Assembly: GCF_905397395.1 (NCBI RefSeq)
Contig: NZ_CAJPVH010000019.1
Span: forward strand, 30,176 to 94,175
Reading direction: 5' to 3'
Source: Cupriavidus campinensis
GTDB taxonomy: Bacteria; Pseudomonadota; Gammaproteobacteria; Burkholderiales; Burkholderiaceae
Length of the DNA stretch: 64,000 nucleotides
The notes beneath the pieces were generated by a model. That model made no database searches, was not told where the DNA came from, and worked only from the letters and a program-made list of their open reading frames with translations. This document shows positions 55,274 to 63,795 of the stretch, piece after piece (the stretch's first letter is position 1; the number at the start of each line of letters is the position of its first letter). The position numbers were made by a program, and so were the translations under genes.

Positions 55274-56350
55274 TCAGGGCGTGGCCGCGTGCAGGCCCGG
55301 GGTCATGCGCCGCAGCGGCAGCGAATGGCCGCCGTCGGGCATCGCCATCAGGCACGACACGGGATGGCCGGCCAGTTCGTCGGCCAGCACGGGGGTGCGG
55401 CGCTCGCAGACCGGCTCGGCGCGGGCGCAGCGCGGATGGAAGCTGCACCCGGACGGCGGATTGATCGGGTTGGGCGGGTCGCCCGCCAGCGGCGCGGCCA
55501 GCGTGCGGTGGTCCGGGTCCATCGACGGCATCGACGCCAGCAGCGCGCGCGTGTACGGGTGCGAGGGATTGGCGTAGATCGACTCGGTATCGCCAATCTC
55601 CACCACCTTGCCCAGGTACATCACCATCACGCGGTCGCAGAGGTAGCGGATGACGTTGAGGTCATGGCTGATGAAGACGTAGGTCAGGTCGAACTCGGCC
55701 TTGAGGTCAAGCAGCAGGTTCAGCACCTGGGCTTCCACGGATTTGTCGAGCGCGGACACCGCTTCGTCCAGGATCACCAGCCGGGGCCGCAGCGCCAGCG
55801 CGCGGGCGATGTTCACGCGCTGGCGCTGGCCGCCGGACAGTTCGTGCGGATAGCGCCCGGCAAAGCGCGCCGGCTCCAGTCCCACGCGCTCCAGCAGGTA
55901 GCGCGCCCGCTCGGTGGCCTCCCGCGCCGGCAAGCCGTGCACGCGCGGCGTGAAAGCGATCGATTCCTCGATGGTCAGGCGCGGGTTCAGCGACGAGTAG
56001 CTGTCCTGGAACACCATCTGCACCTGGCTGCGGAACGCCTTCATCGGCAACTGGGGCGAGCCCACGCCCTGGGCGTCGAAGATCAGTTCGCCGCTGTCGT
56101 GGGCGGTGAGCTGCATCAGCAGCCGCGCGGTGGTGGACTTGCCGCAGCCGGACTCGCCGACCACGCCGAGGGTTTCGCCCTTGAGCACGTCGAAGCTGAC
56201 GCCGTCCACGGCGCGGACCTCGCCAGCCTTGCGGAACGGGATGGCCGACTTGAGCGGGAAATGCTTGACGAGATCGCGCGCGATCACGAGCGGCTGGGCC
56301 GGGCCGCCAATGTCACGGGCGTGGGCAGGCGCTGTGAGAAGTTCGCTCAT
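55274..56350 (-). CDS. Peptide-type ABC importer ATP-binding protein, DppF/OppF family
   Basis: 358-residue second ATPase. Walker A is GESGCGKSTTARLLM, signature LSGGQRQRVNIARAL, Walker B LVILDEAVSALDKSV. The C-terminal domain has GCSFHPRCARAEPVCERR. The ATG at 56350 is chosen because AAGGA lies 6 bases before it; an ATG two codons earlier overlaps the stop of the permease gene. Confidence 0.94.
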   Translation of the reverse strand: MSELLTAPAHARDIGGPAQPLVIARDLVKHFPLKSAIPFRKAGEVRAVDGVSFDVLKGETLGVVGESGCGKSTTARLLMQLTAHDSGELIFDAQGVGSPQLPMKAFRSQVQMVFQDSYSSLNPRLTIEESIAFTPRVHGLPAREATERARYLLERVGLEPARFAGRYPHELSGGQRQRVNIARALALRPRLVILDEAVSALDKSVEAQVLNLLLDLKAEFDLTYVFISHDLNVIRYLCDRVMVMYLGKVVEIGDTESIYANPSHPYTRALLASMPSMDPDHRTLAAPLAGDPPNPINPPSGCSFHPRCARAEPVCERRTPVLADELAGHPVSCLMAMPDGGHSLPLRRMTPGLHAATP

Positions 56351-56352
56351 GT

Positions 56353-57240
56353 TCATTCCTTGATTTCCATGGCCGAGCGGATGCCGTCGGCCAGCAGGTT
56401 GAACGAGATCGAGGTCAGGAAAATCATCGCGCCGGGCAGGGCGGCGACCCAGGGCTGGGTGTAGATGGCGGTGCGCAGGGTGTTGAGCATCAGGCCCCAC
56501 TCGGGCTCGGGCGGCTTCACGCCGAGGCCCAGGAAGGAGAGCCCGGAGGCCAGGATCATCGACACCGAAATCAGACTCGTCGCATAGACGAAGATCGGCC
56601 CAAGTACGTTATTCAGCACATGGGCGCGCACGATGGTCAGCGAGCTGGCCCCCGAGGCGCGCGCCGCATCGACGAACTCGCGGTTGCGTACCTGCGTGGT
56701 CACGCTCTCCGCCACCCGCACGATCTGCGGCACGAAGACGATGGTCAGCGACAGCAGCGCGTTGCCCACGCCGGCGCCCAGCGTGCCGGACAGCGCGATG
56801 GCCAGCAGCACCGACGGGAAGGCGTAGAGGATGTCGGTGAGCCGCATGATGATGGTGTTGGTCCAGCCACCTGCGTAGCCGGCCACGATGCCGAGTGCGC
56901 TGCCGATCACAAACGCCAGCAGCACGGGCGTGATGCCCATGAACAGCGACAGCCGGCCGCCCAGCATCAGGCGCGAGAGCAGGTCGCGGCCCAGTTCGTC
57001 GGTGCCGAGCGGATAGCCTGCGGTGCCGATCGGCTTGAGCCGCTTGAGGATGGAGGACGCGTACGGGTCTGCCGGCATCAGCGCCGGGGCGAAGATCGCC
57101 ATCACCACCAGGGCGATCAGGATCAGCGCGGCGGCCATCGCCAGCTTGTTGCGCAGCAGGCGGCGGCCCACGGTGGCCCAGTAGCCGGGCGAGCGCGCCA
57201 CGGGCAGCGGCGCCACGGCCTTGTTCAGTGCGATCTGCAT
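56353..57240 (-). CDS. Peptide-type ABC importer permease, DppC/OppC family
   Basis: 295 residues with about six helices. The N-terminal cytoplasmic part precedes RNKLAMAAALILIALVVMAIFAP, the family segment DPYASSILKRLKPIGTAGYPLGTDELGRDLLSRLM, and the EAA loop AARASGASSLTIVRAHVLNNVLGPI. It starts 10 bases after the DppB-type gene and ends 2 bases before the DppF-type start. Confidence 0.95.
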   Translation of the reverse strand: MQIALNKAVAPLPVARSPGYWATVGRRLLRNKLAMAAALILIALVVMAIFAPALMPADPYASSILKRLKPIGTAGYPLGTDELGRDLLSRLMLGGRLSLFMGITPVLLAFVIGSALGIVAGYAGGWTNTIIMRLTDILYAFPSVLLAIALSGTLGAGVGNALLSLTIVFVPQIVRVAESVTTQVRNREFVDAARASGASSLTIVRAHVLNNVLGPIFVYATSLISVSMILASGLSFLGLGVKPPEPEWGLMLNTLRTAIYTQPWVAALPGAMIFLTSISFNLLADGIRSAMEIKE

Positions 57241-57250
57241 GGGGGCCTCC

Positions 57251-58201
57251 TTAGTTGCGCTGGATGCGGGGGTCGAACAGCGTCTGCAGCGCGTCCACCA
57301 GCAGGTTGAGCAGGACGAAGAACACGGCCAGCACGAGGATCGTGCCCTGCAGCAGCGGGAAGTCGCGCTGGAAGATGGCCGAGTTCAGCAGGAAGCCGGT
57401 GCCGGGCCACGAGAACACGGTCTCGATCAGGATCGACCCGCCGAGCAGGTAGCCGAGCTGGAGGCCCATCACGGACAGCGCGGTCGGCGCCACGTTCTTG
57501 ACCACGTGGCGGAACACGGCCACGTCCGACAGGCCGCGGGCGCGCAGGCCGACGATGAACTCGTTGGACAGGATTTCGGCCACCAGCGCCCGGATCGTGC
57601 GGGCGACGATGCCCATCGGGATCACCGACATGGTGATGGCCGGCAGCAGCATGTACTGGAAGTGCTCCCAGTCCCACGCCCAGTCGCCCGAGCCGCCCGG
57701 GCCGGCGCCAGTGGCAGGCAGCCAGCCGAGCAGCACCGAGAAGGCGATGACCAGCACCATGCCGAGCCAGTAGTGCGGAATGCTGACGCCGAGCACGGAC
57801 AGGAACGAGGCGATGCGGTCGGCGATGGAATCGCGCATATAGCCGGCCACGAAGCCGAACAGGCAGCCGAAGGTGAAGCCGATCAGCGTGGCCACGGTGG
57901 CCAGCCGGATCGAGTTGATCACGGCGGTGGATACCTCGCTCATCACCGGCCGGTTGGTGGCGATGGAGGTCCCCAGGTCGCCATGGAGCGCGCGGGTCAG
58001 CCAGTGCAGAAATTGTTCGAGGAACGGTTTGTCGAAACCGTACAGCGCGGTCAACTGGCGCCGGAGGTCTTCGGAGGCATCGGGCGGCAGCACCGAGACG
58101 AGGGGGTCCCCGGGGGCGATGTGGACCAGCGAGAAGCAGAGCAGGGCAACCCCAAGCAGGATAGGCAGCGCATAGAGAATGCGGCGAAGCAGGTAAGTCA
58201 T
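57251..58201 (-). CDS. Peptide-type ABC importer permease, DppB/OppB family
   Basis: 316 residues beginning MTYLLRRILYALPILLGVALLCFSLVHIAPGDP, the DppB signature. The EAA loop near GLRARGLSDVAVFRHVVKNVAP is intact. The open frame runs further upstream, but the Met at 58201 fits the family start exactly. A strong hairpin lies between it and the upstream binding-protein gene. Confidence 0.95.
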   Translation of the reverse strand: MTYLLRRILYALPILLGVALLCFSLVHIAPGDPLVSVLPPDASEDLRRQLTALYGFDKPFLEQFLHWLTRALHGDLGTSIATNRPVMSEVSTAVINSIRLATVATLIGFTFGCLFGFVAGYMRDSIADRIASFLSVLGVSIPHYWLGMVLVIAFSVLLGWLPATGAGPGGSGDWAWDWEHFQYMLLPAITMSVIPMGIVARTIRALVAEILSNEFIVGLRARGLSDVAVFRHVVKNVAPTALSVMGLQLGYLLGGSILIETVFSWPGTGFLLNSAIFQRDFPLLQGTILVLAVFFVLLNLLVDALQTLFDPRIQRN

Positions 58202-58234
58202 GGTCTGTGGCCGGCTGGTGTGGGGGGTATTTCT

Positions 58235-58260
58235 CCCCTCTCCCGGTGGCGGGAGAGGGG
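58235..58260. repeat. Perfect hairpin CCCCTCTCCC / GGGAGAGGGG inside the importer operon
   Basis: 10-bp arms and a 6-base loop, located between the binding-protein stop and the DppB start. Sequences of this form occur as scattered intergenic repeats in GC-rich bacteria (from general knowledge). Without a T-run it may stabilise the upstream mRNA rather than terminate. Confidence 0.7.
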
Positions 58261-58272
58261 GCACGGCAAGCG

Positions 58273-59934
58273 TCAGTCCATCGACATCGTCGCAATATCG
58301 ATAAACCAGCTCTGGGGCTGCACCACGCCCTTGACCTTCTTCGAGATGGCGCGCGGGCCCACGTCATGGGCGATCAGCACGAACGGCGACTCTTCCACGA
58401 TGCGCGCGTGCAGCTTGGCCAGCGCGGCGTCACGGGACTTTTCGTCGAACGAGGTGCGGGCGTTCTCGATCAGCTTGTCGAACTCCGCATTGCCGAAGAA
58501 GCCCCAGTTGTTCGAGACCGGCGGCTGCGTCTTGGTGCTGACGAAGCGGACCATCGCGAAGAACGGGTCCATCGCCGCGAAGCTGACGTTGATGGCGTTG
58601 GCGCCGTGCGCGCTGGCGTCCTTGGCGCCGATGCGCCAGTTGGTGAACAGGGTGTTCCACTCCACGACGTCGAAGTCCACGTCGAAGAAGCACTCCTTCA
58701 GGTTCTGCTGCACGTACTCGTTCATCGGCAGCGGCTGCATCTGGCCCGAGCCGGACGCCGACACCTGCACCTTCACCTTGAGCGGCTTGGCGGCCGAGTA
58801 GCCGGCTTCGCCCATCAGCTTGCGGGCGGCGTTGGCGTCGTACTTGATGTCGAACGTGGGGTTGCCCCACCACGGGTTGCCGGCTTCCACGATGCCCTTG
58901 GCCTCGGCCATGTAGCCGCCCAGCAGCGTCTTCAGGCCCGCGCGGTTCACGCAGAGGTTGGCGGCCTGGCGCACGCGCTTGTCCAGCCACGGCGAATTCG
59001 GGGCGAAGGAGAGCTGCCACGGCCACATGTGCGGCTGGGCGTTGGCGTAGACCTCGAAGCCGCGGCTCTTGATCTGGGCGATGGCGTCAGGCGCGGGGGC
59101 CTCGATCCAGTCGACCTGGCCCGACAGCAGCGCGGCCGTGCGGGCGTTGGCCTCGGGCATCGGCACCATCACGACCTTGTCGATCTTGGGCACGCGCTTG
59201 CTGTCCCAGTAGCTGGCGTTCTTGGCCAGCTCCAGGCGCTCGCGCGGCACGAAGCGGGTCATCTTGAACGGGCCGGTGCCGGAGGCGTCGGCGGCAAAGG
59301 CTACCCAGGCCTGCTTGCTGCGTTCGGCCGCATCGGTCACCGAGGCCGGCACGGCGGCGAACTTCTTCTCCCACTGCGTGGGCGAGGCCATGAACAGGTT
59401 CGAGATGTTGTACGGCAGGAACGAGTCCGGCTCGGACGTGACCAGTTCCACGGTCAGGTCGTCGATTTTCTTCGCGCTGCGCAGCGTGGGCATGCGCGAG
59501 GCGGTCACGCCCACCTGGCTCGCATCGAACTGCTTGGCGGTCTTGTCGAGCACCTTGTTGACGTTCCAGACCACGGCGTCGGCGTTGAAGGCGGAGCCGT
59601 CGTGGAATTTCACCCCGGGGCGCAGCTTGAAGGTCCACTTGGTCTTGTCGGCGGCGTCCACCTTCCACTCGGTGGCGAGGTCGGGAATCAGCAGGCTGGG
59701 GCCGTTGCTCTTGGAGAGGTCCCATTGCGTCAGGGCGTCGTACATCGGGATGCCGGTGAAGCGGTTGCCCTCGAAGCCCTGGTCGGGCTGGCCGAGCGTG
59801 CGCGGGATGTCGGCAGCGGTCATGCCGATGCGCAGCGTCTTCTCGGCCATGGCGGCGCCGGGCAGGGCGAGCAGCGAGAGGGCCAGGACTGCGGCGGAGA
59901 AACCTTTCGCGTGGGCGGACGTTTGGTGGTTCAC
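58273..59934 (-). CDS. Peptide-type ABC importer substrate-binding protein (family 5)
   Basis: 553-residue periplasmic protein of the DppA/OppA class. The signal peptide FSAAVLALSLLALPGAAMAEK is followed by KTLRIGMTAADIPRTLG, with the family segments YDALTQWD, WTFKLRPGVKFHDGSAFNADAVVWN and GTGPFKMTRFVPRERLEL. The GTG at 59934 is chosen because AGGAG lies about 9 bases before it. First of a minus-strand run: binding protein, two permeases, two ATPases, amidase, DUF3830. The neighbours suggest the ligand is an amide, ureide or short peptide-like compound. Confidence 0.93.
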   Translation of the reverse strand: MNHQTSAHAKGFSAAVLALSLLALPGAAMAEKTLRIGMTAADIPRTLGQPDQGFEGNRFTGIPMYDALTQWDLSKSNGPSLLIPDLATEWKVDAADKTKWTFKLRPGVKFHDGSAFNADAVVWNVNKVLDKTAKQFDASQVGVTASRMPTLRSAKKIDDLTVELVTSEPDSFLPYNISNLFMASPTQWEKKFAAVPASVTDAAERSKQAWVAFAADASGTGPFKMTRFVPRERLELAKNASYWDSKRVPKIDKVVMVPMPEANARTAALLSGQVDWIEAPAPDAIAQIKSRGFEVYANAQPHMWPWQLSFAPNSPWLDKRVRQAANLCVNRAGLKTLLGGYMAEAKGIVEAGNPWWGNPTFDIKYDANAARKLMGEAGYSAAKPLKVKVQVSASGSGQMQPLPMNEYVQQNLKECFFDVDFDVVEWNTLFTNWRIGAKDASAHGANAINVSFAAMDPFFAMVRFVSTKTQPPVSNNWGFFGNAEFDKLIENARTSFDEKSRDAALAKLHARIVEESPFVLIAHDVGPRAISKKVKGVVQPQSWFIDIATMSMD

Positions 59935-60073
59935 AGGCAATGCTCCTGAGTGGGGGAAGGGCTGCCTTCGGTCTAGCAAGTCATGTGCCAGTCGCGTCGC
60001 CCCGGCGCGTGGTCTGGTTCTTGCACCGGGCCGTGGTCATTCATCATTCACTCACGAAGCAGACAAGGCAGAC

Positions 60074-61321
60074 ATGGATTCGAAAGTTCTTCCCCGCATC
60101 AATGGCGCGCGCCTGTGGCAATCGCTCATGGATCTGGGCGCGATCGGCGCCACGGCCAAGGGCGGCGTGTGCCGCATCGCGCTGACCGAAGAAGACCGCA
60201 AGGGGCGCGACCTGGTGGTGCAGTGGTGCCGCGAGGCGGGGCTGGACGTGCGCGTGGACGAGATCGGCAATGTCTTTGCGCGCCGCGCGGGCACGGACCC
60301 GTCCGCGCGCGCCGTGGCCACGGGCAGCCATATCGACACCCAGCCCTCGGGCGGCAAGTTCGACGGCAACTTCGGCGTGCTGGCGGGGCTGGAGGTCATG
60401 CGCACGCTCAACGACCTCGGCATCCAGACGCGCGCGCCGCTGGAAGTGGCGTTCTGGACCAACGAGGAAGGCACCCGCTTCACGCCGGTGATGATGGGCT
60501 CGGGCGTGTTTGCCGGCGTGTTCGATGCCGACGAGGCGCGCCGCCAGCAGGACCGCGAAGGCGTGAGCGTGGGCGATGCGCTGGCCGCCATCGGTTACCA
60601 CGGGGCCCAGCCTGCCGGCGATGTGCCGGGCGGCATGTTCGCGGCCTACTTCGAGGCCCATATCGAGCAGGGACCGGTGCTGGAGGCGGCCGGGCTGCCG
60701 ATTGGCGTGGTGTCCGGCGCGCTGGGCCAGCAGTGGTACGACGTGACCGTGACCGGGCAGGACGCCCACGCCGGCCCGACCCCGCTGGCGCTGCGCCACG
60801 ACGCGTTGCTGGCCACGGCGCGGATGATCGAGGCGGTGAACCGCATCGCCCGGGACGCCGCGCCGCATGGCCGGGGCACCGTCGGCTATGTCGAGGTCAA
60901 GCCGAACTCACGCAACGTGATTCCGGGGCGGGTGGACTTCACGGTGGACTTCCGCAACCTGTCGCAGGACGGGCTGGACCGCATGGACGCGGCGATGCGC
61001 GCGGCCTTCGCCGGCATTGCCGACGCGGCGGCGGTGAGCGTGGCGATTCGCCAGGTGGTCAAGTTCGAGCCCTGCCTGTTCGCCCCGGCCTGTGTGGACA
61101 GCGTGCGGCGCGCGGCGGCGGCGCTGGGGCTGCCGAGCATGGACGTAGTGAGCGGGGCGGGGCATGACGCCGTCTACGTGGCGCAGCGCGCCCCCACGGG
61201 CATGATCTTCGTGCCTTGCAAGGACGGCATCAGCCATAACGAGCTGGAGGATGCGCTGCCCGAGCACATCGAGGCCGGCGCCAACGTGCTGCTGTTGGCG
61301 ATGCTGGAGCACGCGCGCTGA
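60074..61321 (+). CDS. M20-family carbamoylase-type hydrolase (N-carbamoyl amino acid / beta-ureidopropionase type)
   Basis: 415-residue metal-dependent amidohydrolase. Metal ligands and catalytic residues are in ATGSHIDTQPSGGKFDGNFGV (His, Asp), FWTNEEGTRF (Glu pair), FEAHIEQGPVLE (His) and SGAGHDAVYVAQ (His). SHIDTQPSGGKFDG is the form seen in hydantoin-utilisation carbamoylases and beta-ureidopropionases. AAGG lies 7-10 bases before the ATG. It diverges from the importer operon across 139 bases and converges on the IclR gene. No hydantoinase gene is visible in the window. Confidence 0.9.
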   Translation: MDSKVLPRINGARLWQSLMDLGAIGATAKGGVCRIALTEEDRKGRDLVVQWCREAGLDVRVDEIGNVFARRAGTDPSARAVATGSHIDTQPSGGKFDGNFGVLAGLEVMRTLNDLGIQTRAPLEVAFWTNEEGTRFTPVMMGSGVFAGVFDADEARRQQDREGVSVGDALAAIGYHGAQPAGDVPGGMFAAYFEAHIEQGPVLEAAGLPIGVVSGALGQQWYDVTVTGQDAHAGPTPLALRHDALLATARMIEAVNRIARDAAPHGRGTVGYVEVKPNSRNVIPGRVDFTVDFRNLSQDGLDRMDAAMRAAFAGIADAAAVSVAIRQVVKFEPCLFAPACVDSVRRAAAALGLPSMDVVSGAGHDAVYVAQRAPTGMIFVPCKDGISHNELEDALPEHIEAGANVLLLAMLEHAR

Positions 61322-61336
61322 TCGCCGGCGGCAGCT

Positions 61337-62104
61337 TCAGTGCCCGATCGACCTTGAAATCGCCCACGCGCACTCGATGACGAGGGGTCCCAGCTTGCGC
61401 TGGGCCTCCGCCATCGTCCACCGGCTGGCCGGCGGCGACACATGCACCGCCCCCACCGCCACCCCCTGGCTGTTCACGATGGGCGCCCCCACGCCCATAT
61501 CGCCCAGAAACAGCTCCTCCTCGTTGCAGGCATAGCCCAGGCCCCGGCACGCCACCACCTGCGCCAAGATCGCGTCCACATCGGTCAGCGTAGCGGGGGT
61601 GCGCGGCGCGCGCGTGGAGGCCTCCAGCATCGCGCGCACCTGCGCATCGGGCAGCGTGCTCAGGTAGGCGCGGCCGGAACTCGTGCAGTACATCGGAATC
61701 CGCATGCCCACTGGTGTCAGCACGGGCATGTGCTTGGCGGTCATCAGTTGCGCCACGTAGACCATGTCCAGCCCCACGGGCTCGGTCAGGTTGGCCGTCT
61801 CGCCGCTGGCGTTGGCCAGTTGGGACAGGTAGGGGCTGGCAATGGGAATCAGCGCATCGGCGGCCAGGTAGTTGTAGCCGATCTCCATCACCTTCGGCGT
61901 CAGGCGGAAGCGGCGGGTCTGCGGGTGCTTGTCGATGTAGCCGAGGGTTTCAAGCGTATGGACCGTGCGCTGGGCCGAACTCTTGGTCATGCCGGTGAGC
62001 CCGGCTACTTCGGAGAGCGTCAGCGTGCGGTGGACGGCGCTGAAGGCGCGCAGGACTTCGAGCCCTTTTTCGAGCGATTGATTGAACAGCGGATCGGCGG
62101 ACAT
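61337..62104 (-). CDS. IclR-family transcriptional regulator
   Basis: 255 residues. The N-terminal winged helix (QSLEKGLEVLRAFSAVHRTLTLSEVAGLTGMTKSSAQRTVHTLETLGYI) and C-terminal effector domain (PVLTPVGMRIPMYCTSSGRAYLS, then RGLGYACNEEELFLGDMGVGAPIV) are both typical. The effector is probably a small metabolite of the neighbouring pathway. The frame is open up to 62230, but the ATG at 62104 gives the family start and leaves a perfect palindrome (62199-62213) upstream of it. Confidence 0.9.
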   Translation of the reverse strand: MSADPLFNQSLEKGLEVLRAFSAVHRTLTLSEVAGLTGMTKSSAQRTVHTLETLGYIDKHPQTRRFRLTPKVMEIGYNYLAADALIPIASPYLSQLANASGETANLTEPVGLDMVYVAQLMTAKHMPVLTPVGMRIPMYCTSSGRAYLSTLPDAQVRAMLEASTRAPRTPATLTDVDAILAQVVACRGLGYACNEEELFLGDMGVGAPIVNSQGVAVGAVHVSPPASRWTMAEAQRKLGPLVIECAWAISRSIGH

Positions 62105-62198
62105 GGGAGACGGACGGCGGGGTGGATCACCAGGGTTCGGCACCATCGTCGTGACATCCTGCACCACGATGGCTGCATATTGCACCAAGATACTCACG

Positions 62199-62213
62199 AA
62201 TCGATTATCGATT
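62199..62213. promoter_or_regulatory. 15-bp palindrome AATCGAT-T-ATCGATT, candidate IclR operator
   Basis: Perfect 7-1-7 inverted repeat in the gap between the divergent IclR and GntR genes, 95 bases upstream of the IclR start. A size near 15 bp is usual for IclR-family sites. Confidence 0.6.
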
Positions 62214-62299
62214 TCATGATATGTCGCCATGATACCTGCCGCCCCTGTGGCTGGCGCGTCGCTAGTGTTTACCCCTAGGATTTTCCGGGTTGTGTCCAG

Positions 62300-62323
62300 T
62301 GAAATATCACACTAATATCACTG
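62300..62323 (+). promoter_or_regulatory. Repeated ATATCAC motif upstream of the GntR gene
   Basis: AATATCAC occurs twice, 11 bases apart (from 62303 and 62314). The first copy is part of the near-palindrome GTGAAATATCAC. It is the most AT-rich part of the region and could be a promoter or activator site. Confidence 0.35.
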
Positions 62324-62328
62324 CAACT

Positions 62329-62342
62329 TCAACGAACGTTGA
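62329..62342. promoter_or_regulatory. 14-bp palindrome TCAACG-AA-CGTTGA, candidate GntR operator
   Basis: Perfect 6-2-6 inverted repeat that ends 18 bases before the GTG of the GntR gene, a position suited to autoregulation. Confidence 0.6.
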
Positions 62343-62360
62343 GACGAAGCGAGCAATCCT

Positions 62361-63083
62361 GTGGCGAACCCCATTCGACTGGTCGGCGGTGCCGACCCCC
62401 AGCCGGCAACTCCTCCTGCAACGCCCCCCGCGCCCCCCACGCCAGCCCAGAGCGGCGCGGCCCTGCGCGAGCAGGCGTACACGGAGATCAAGCGCCGCAT
62501 CATCGCGTGCGAGTTCCGTCCCGGCGAGCCGCTGATCGAGGCCCAGGTGGCCGCGCTGCTCGGCCTGGGCCGCACGCCCGTGCACCAGGCGCTGCATCGG
62601 CTCGAAGTGGAAGGGCTGGTGTCCATCCTGCCGCGCAAGGGCGTGCTGGTGACGCCGCTGTCGCTGAACGAAGTGCTCGACATGATCGAGGTGCGCGCCA
62701 CCAACGAGATGCTGTGCGCCACGCTGGCCTGCGAGCGCGGGCACGACAGCGACTTCAAGGCCATGCGCGACATCGTGGACCGCTCGCCCGACCTGATCGC
62801 CCGCCGCGACATCCCCGCGCTGGCCTCGCTCGACCTCAAGTTCCATACCGCCATGTCCGCCGCCTCGCGCAACCGCGTGCTGGCCGAACTGCTGCGCGGC
62901 CTGCATGAGAAGCAGGCGCGCTTCTGGTTCCTCTCGCTGTCCGATCCCCAGCACCTGGAGAACGTCTACCAGGAGCATCTGGAGATCGTTGACGCGCTCG
63001 AGCGCCGGGACATCCCGGCCGTGCGCCAGGCGATTCGCGAACATATCGACGAATTCCGGAAGAACATCATCCGGACCCTCTGA
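62361..63083 (+). CDS. GntR-family (FadR subfamily) transcriptional regulator
   Basis: 240 residues. After a Pro/Ala-rich lead of about 33 residues comes the winged helix (LREQAYTEIKRRIIACEFRPGEPLIEAQVAALLGLGRTPVHQALHRLEVEGLV) and an all-helical FCD ligand domain with the metal-type ligands in LKFHTAMSAASRN and HLEIVDALERRD, then REHIDEFRK. The start is GTG at 62361. It leads the rightward DUF2848-amidase genes and probably controls them. Confidence 0.91.
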   Translation: MANPIRLVGGADPQPATPPATPPAPPTPAQSGAALREQAYTEIKRRIIACEFRPGEPLIEAQVAALLGLGRTPVHQALHRLEVEGLVSILPRKGVLVTPLSLNEVLDMIEVRATNEMLCATLACERGHDSDFKAMRDIVDRSPDLIARRDIPALASLDLKFHTAMSAASRNRVLAELLRGLHEKQARFWFLSLSDPQHLENVYQEHLEIVDALERRDIPAVRQAIREHIDEFRKNIIRTL

Positions 63084-63117
63084 CCGACCCTTTTCCCTCG
63101 TAACCAGGTAGTACGCC

Positions 63118-63795
63118 ATGCCGACACTGCACCTCCAGGTAGCCGGCGGGGGCCCGCTCGCCCTCGACGTCCAACGACTCATCATTGCCGGCTGGACTGG
63201 CCGCGACGCCGCCGCCGTCCAGCATCACATCGAAGAACTGCAGGCGCTGGGCGTGAAGCCGCCCGCCACCGTGCCGACGTTCTACCCGCTGGCCGCCTCG
63301 CTGCTGACCACCGATGATGTCCTTGAGGTGCCGCGCGACGACTCGTCGGGCGAGACCGAATTCGTGCTGCTGCAGGGCGCGGACGCGCTGTACATCGGCA
63401 TCGGCTCGGACCATACCGACCGTAAGGTCGAAGCCTATGACGTGACCGTCTCCAAGCAGATGTGCGGCAAGCCGATGGGCCGCGAGGTCTGGCGCTTCGA
63501 CGAGGTGGCCGACCACTGGGACCAGCTGGAAATGCGCTGCTGGCGCGTGCGCGACGGCCAGCGCGCGCTGTATCAGGAAGGCAAGGTCACGCGCCTGCTG
63601 GACCCGCGTGACCTGGTGCAACGCCTGACCGGCGAGTCGCAACTGCCGCCGGGCACCGCCATGTTCTGCGGCACCCAGGCCGTGATTGGCGACCTGGGCC
63701 ACGGCGACGCCTTCGAGGTGGAGCTGCACGATCCGGTGCGCAATCGCACGTTGCGCCATGCGTACCGCGTGGCGTCGCTGGAGGTGGCGGAATGA
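63118..63795 (+). CDS. DUF2848 family protein
   Basis: 225 residues. The N-terminal MPTLHLQVAGGGPLALDVQRLIIAGWTGRD and later IGIGSDHTDRKVEAYDVTVSKQMCGKPM match DUF2848, a family related in fold to fumarylacetoacetate hydrolases and usually found beside amidases. The conserved SDHTDR and a single Cys in KQMCGKP stand out. The enzymatic role is not established. Its TGA overlaps the ATG of the amidase gene, so the two are translationally coupled and may act on the same compound. Confidence 0.86.
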   Translation: MPTLHLQVAGGGPLALDVQRLIIAGWTGRDAAAVQHHIEELQALGVKPPATVPTFYPLAASLLTTDDVLEVPRDDSSGETEFVLLQGADALYIGIGSDHTDRKVEAYDVTVSKQMCGKPMGREVWRFDEVADHWDQLEMRCWRVRDGQRALYQEGKVTRLLDPRDLVQRLTGESQLPPGTAMFCGTQAVIGDLGHGDAFEVELHDPVRNRTLRHAYRVASLEVAE

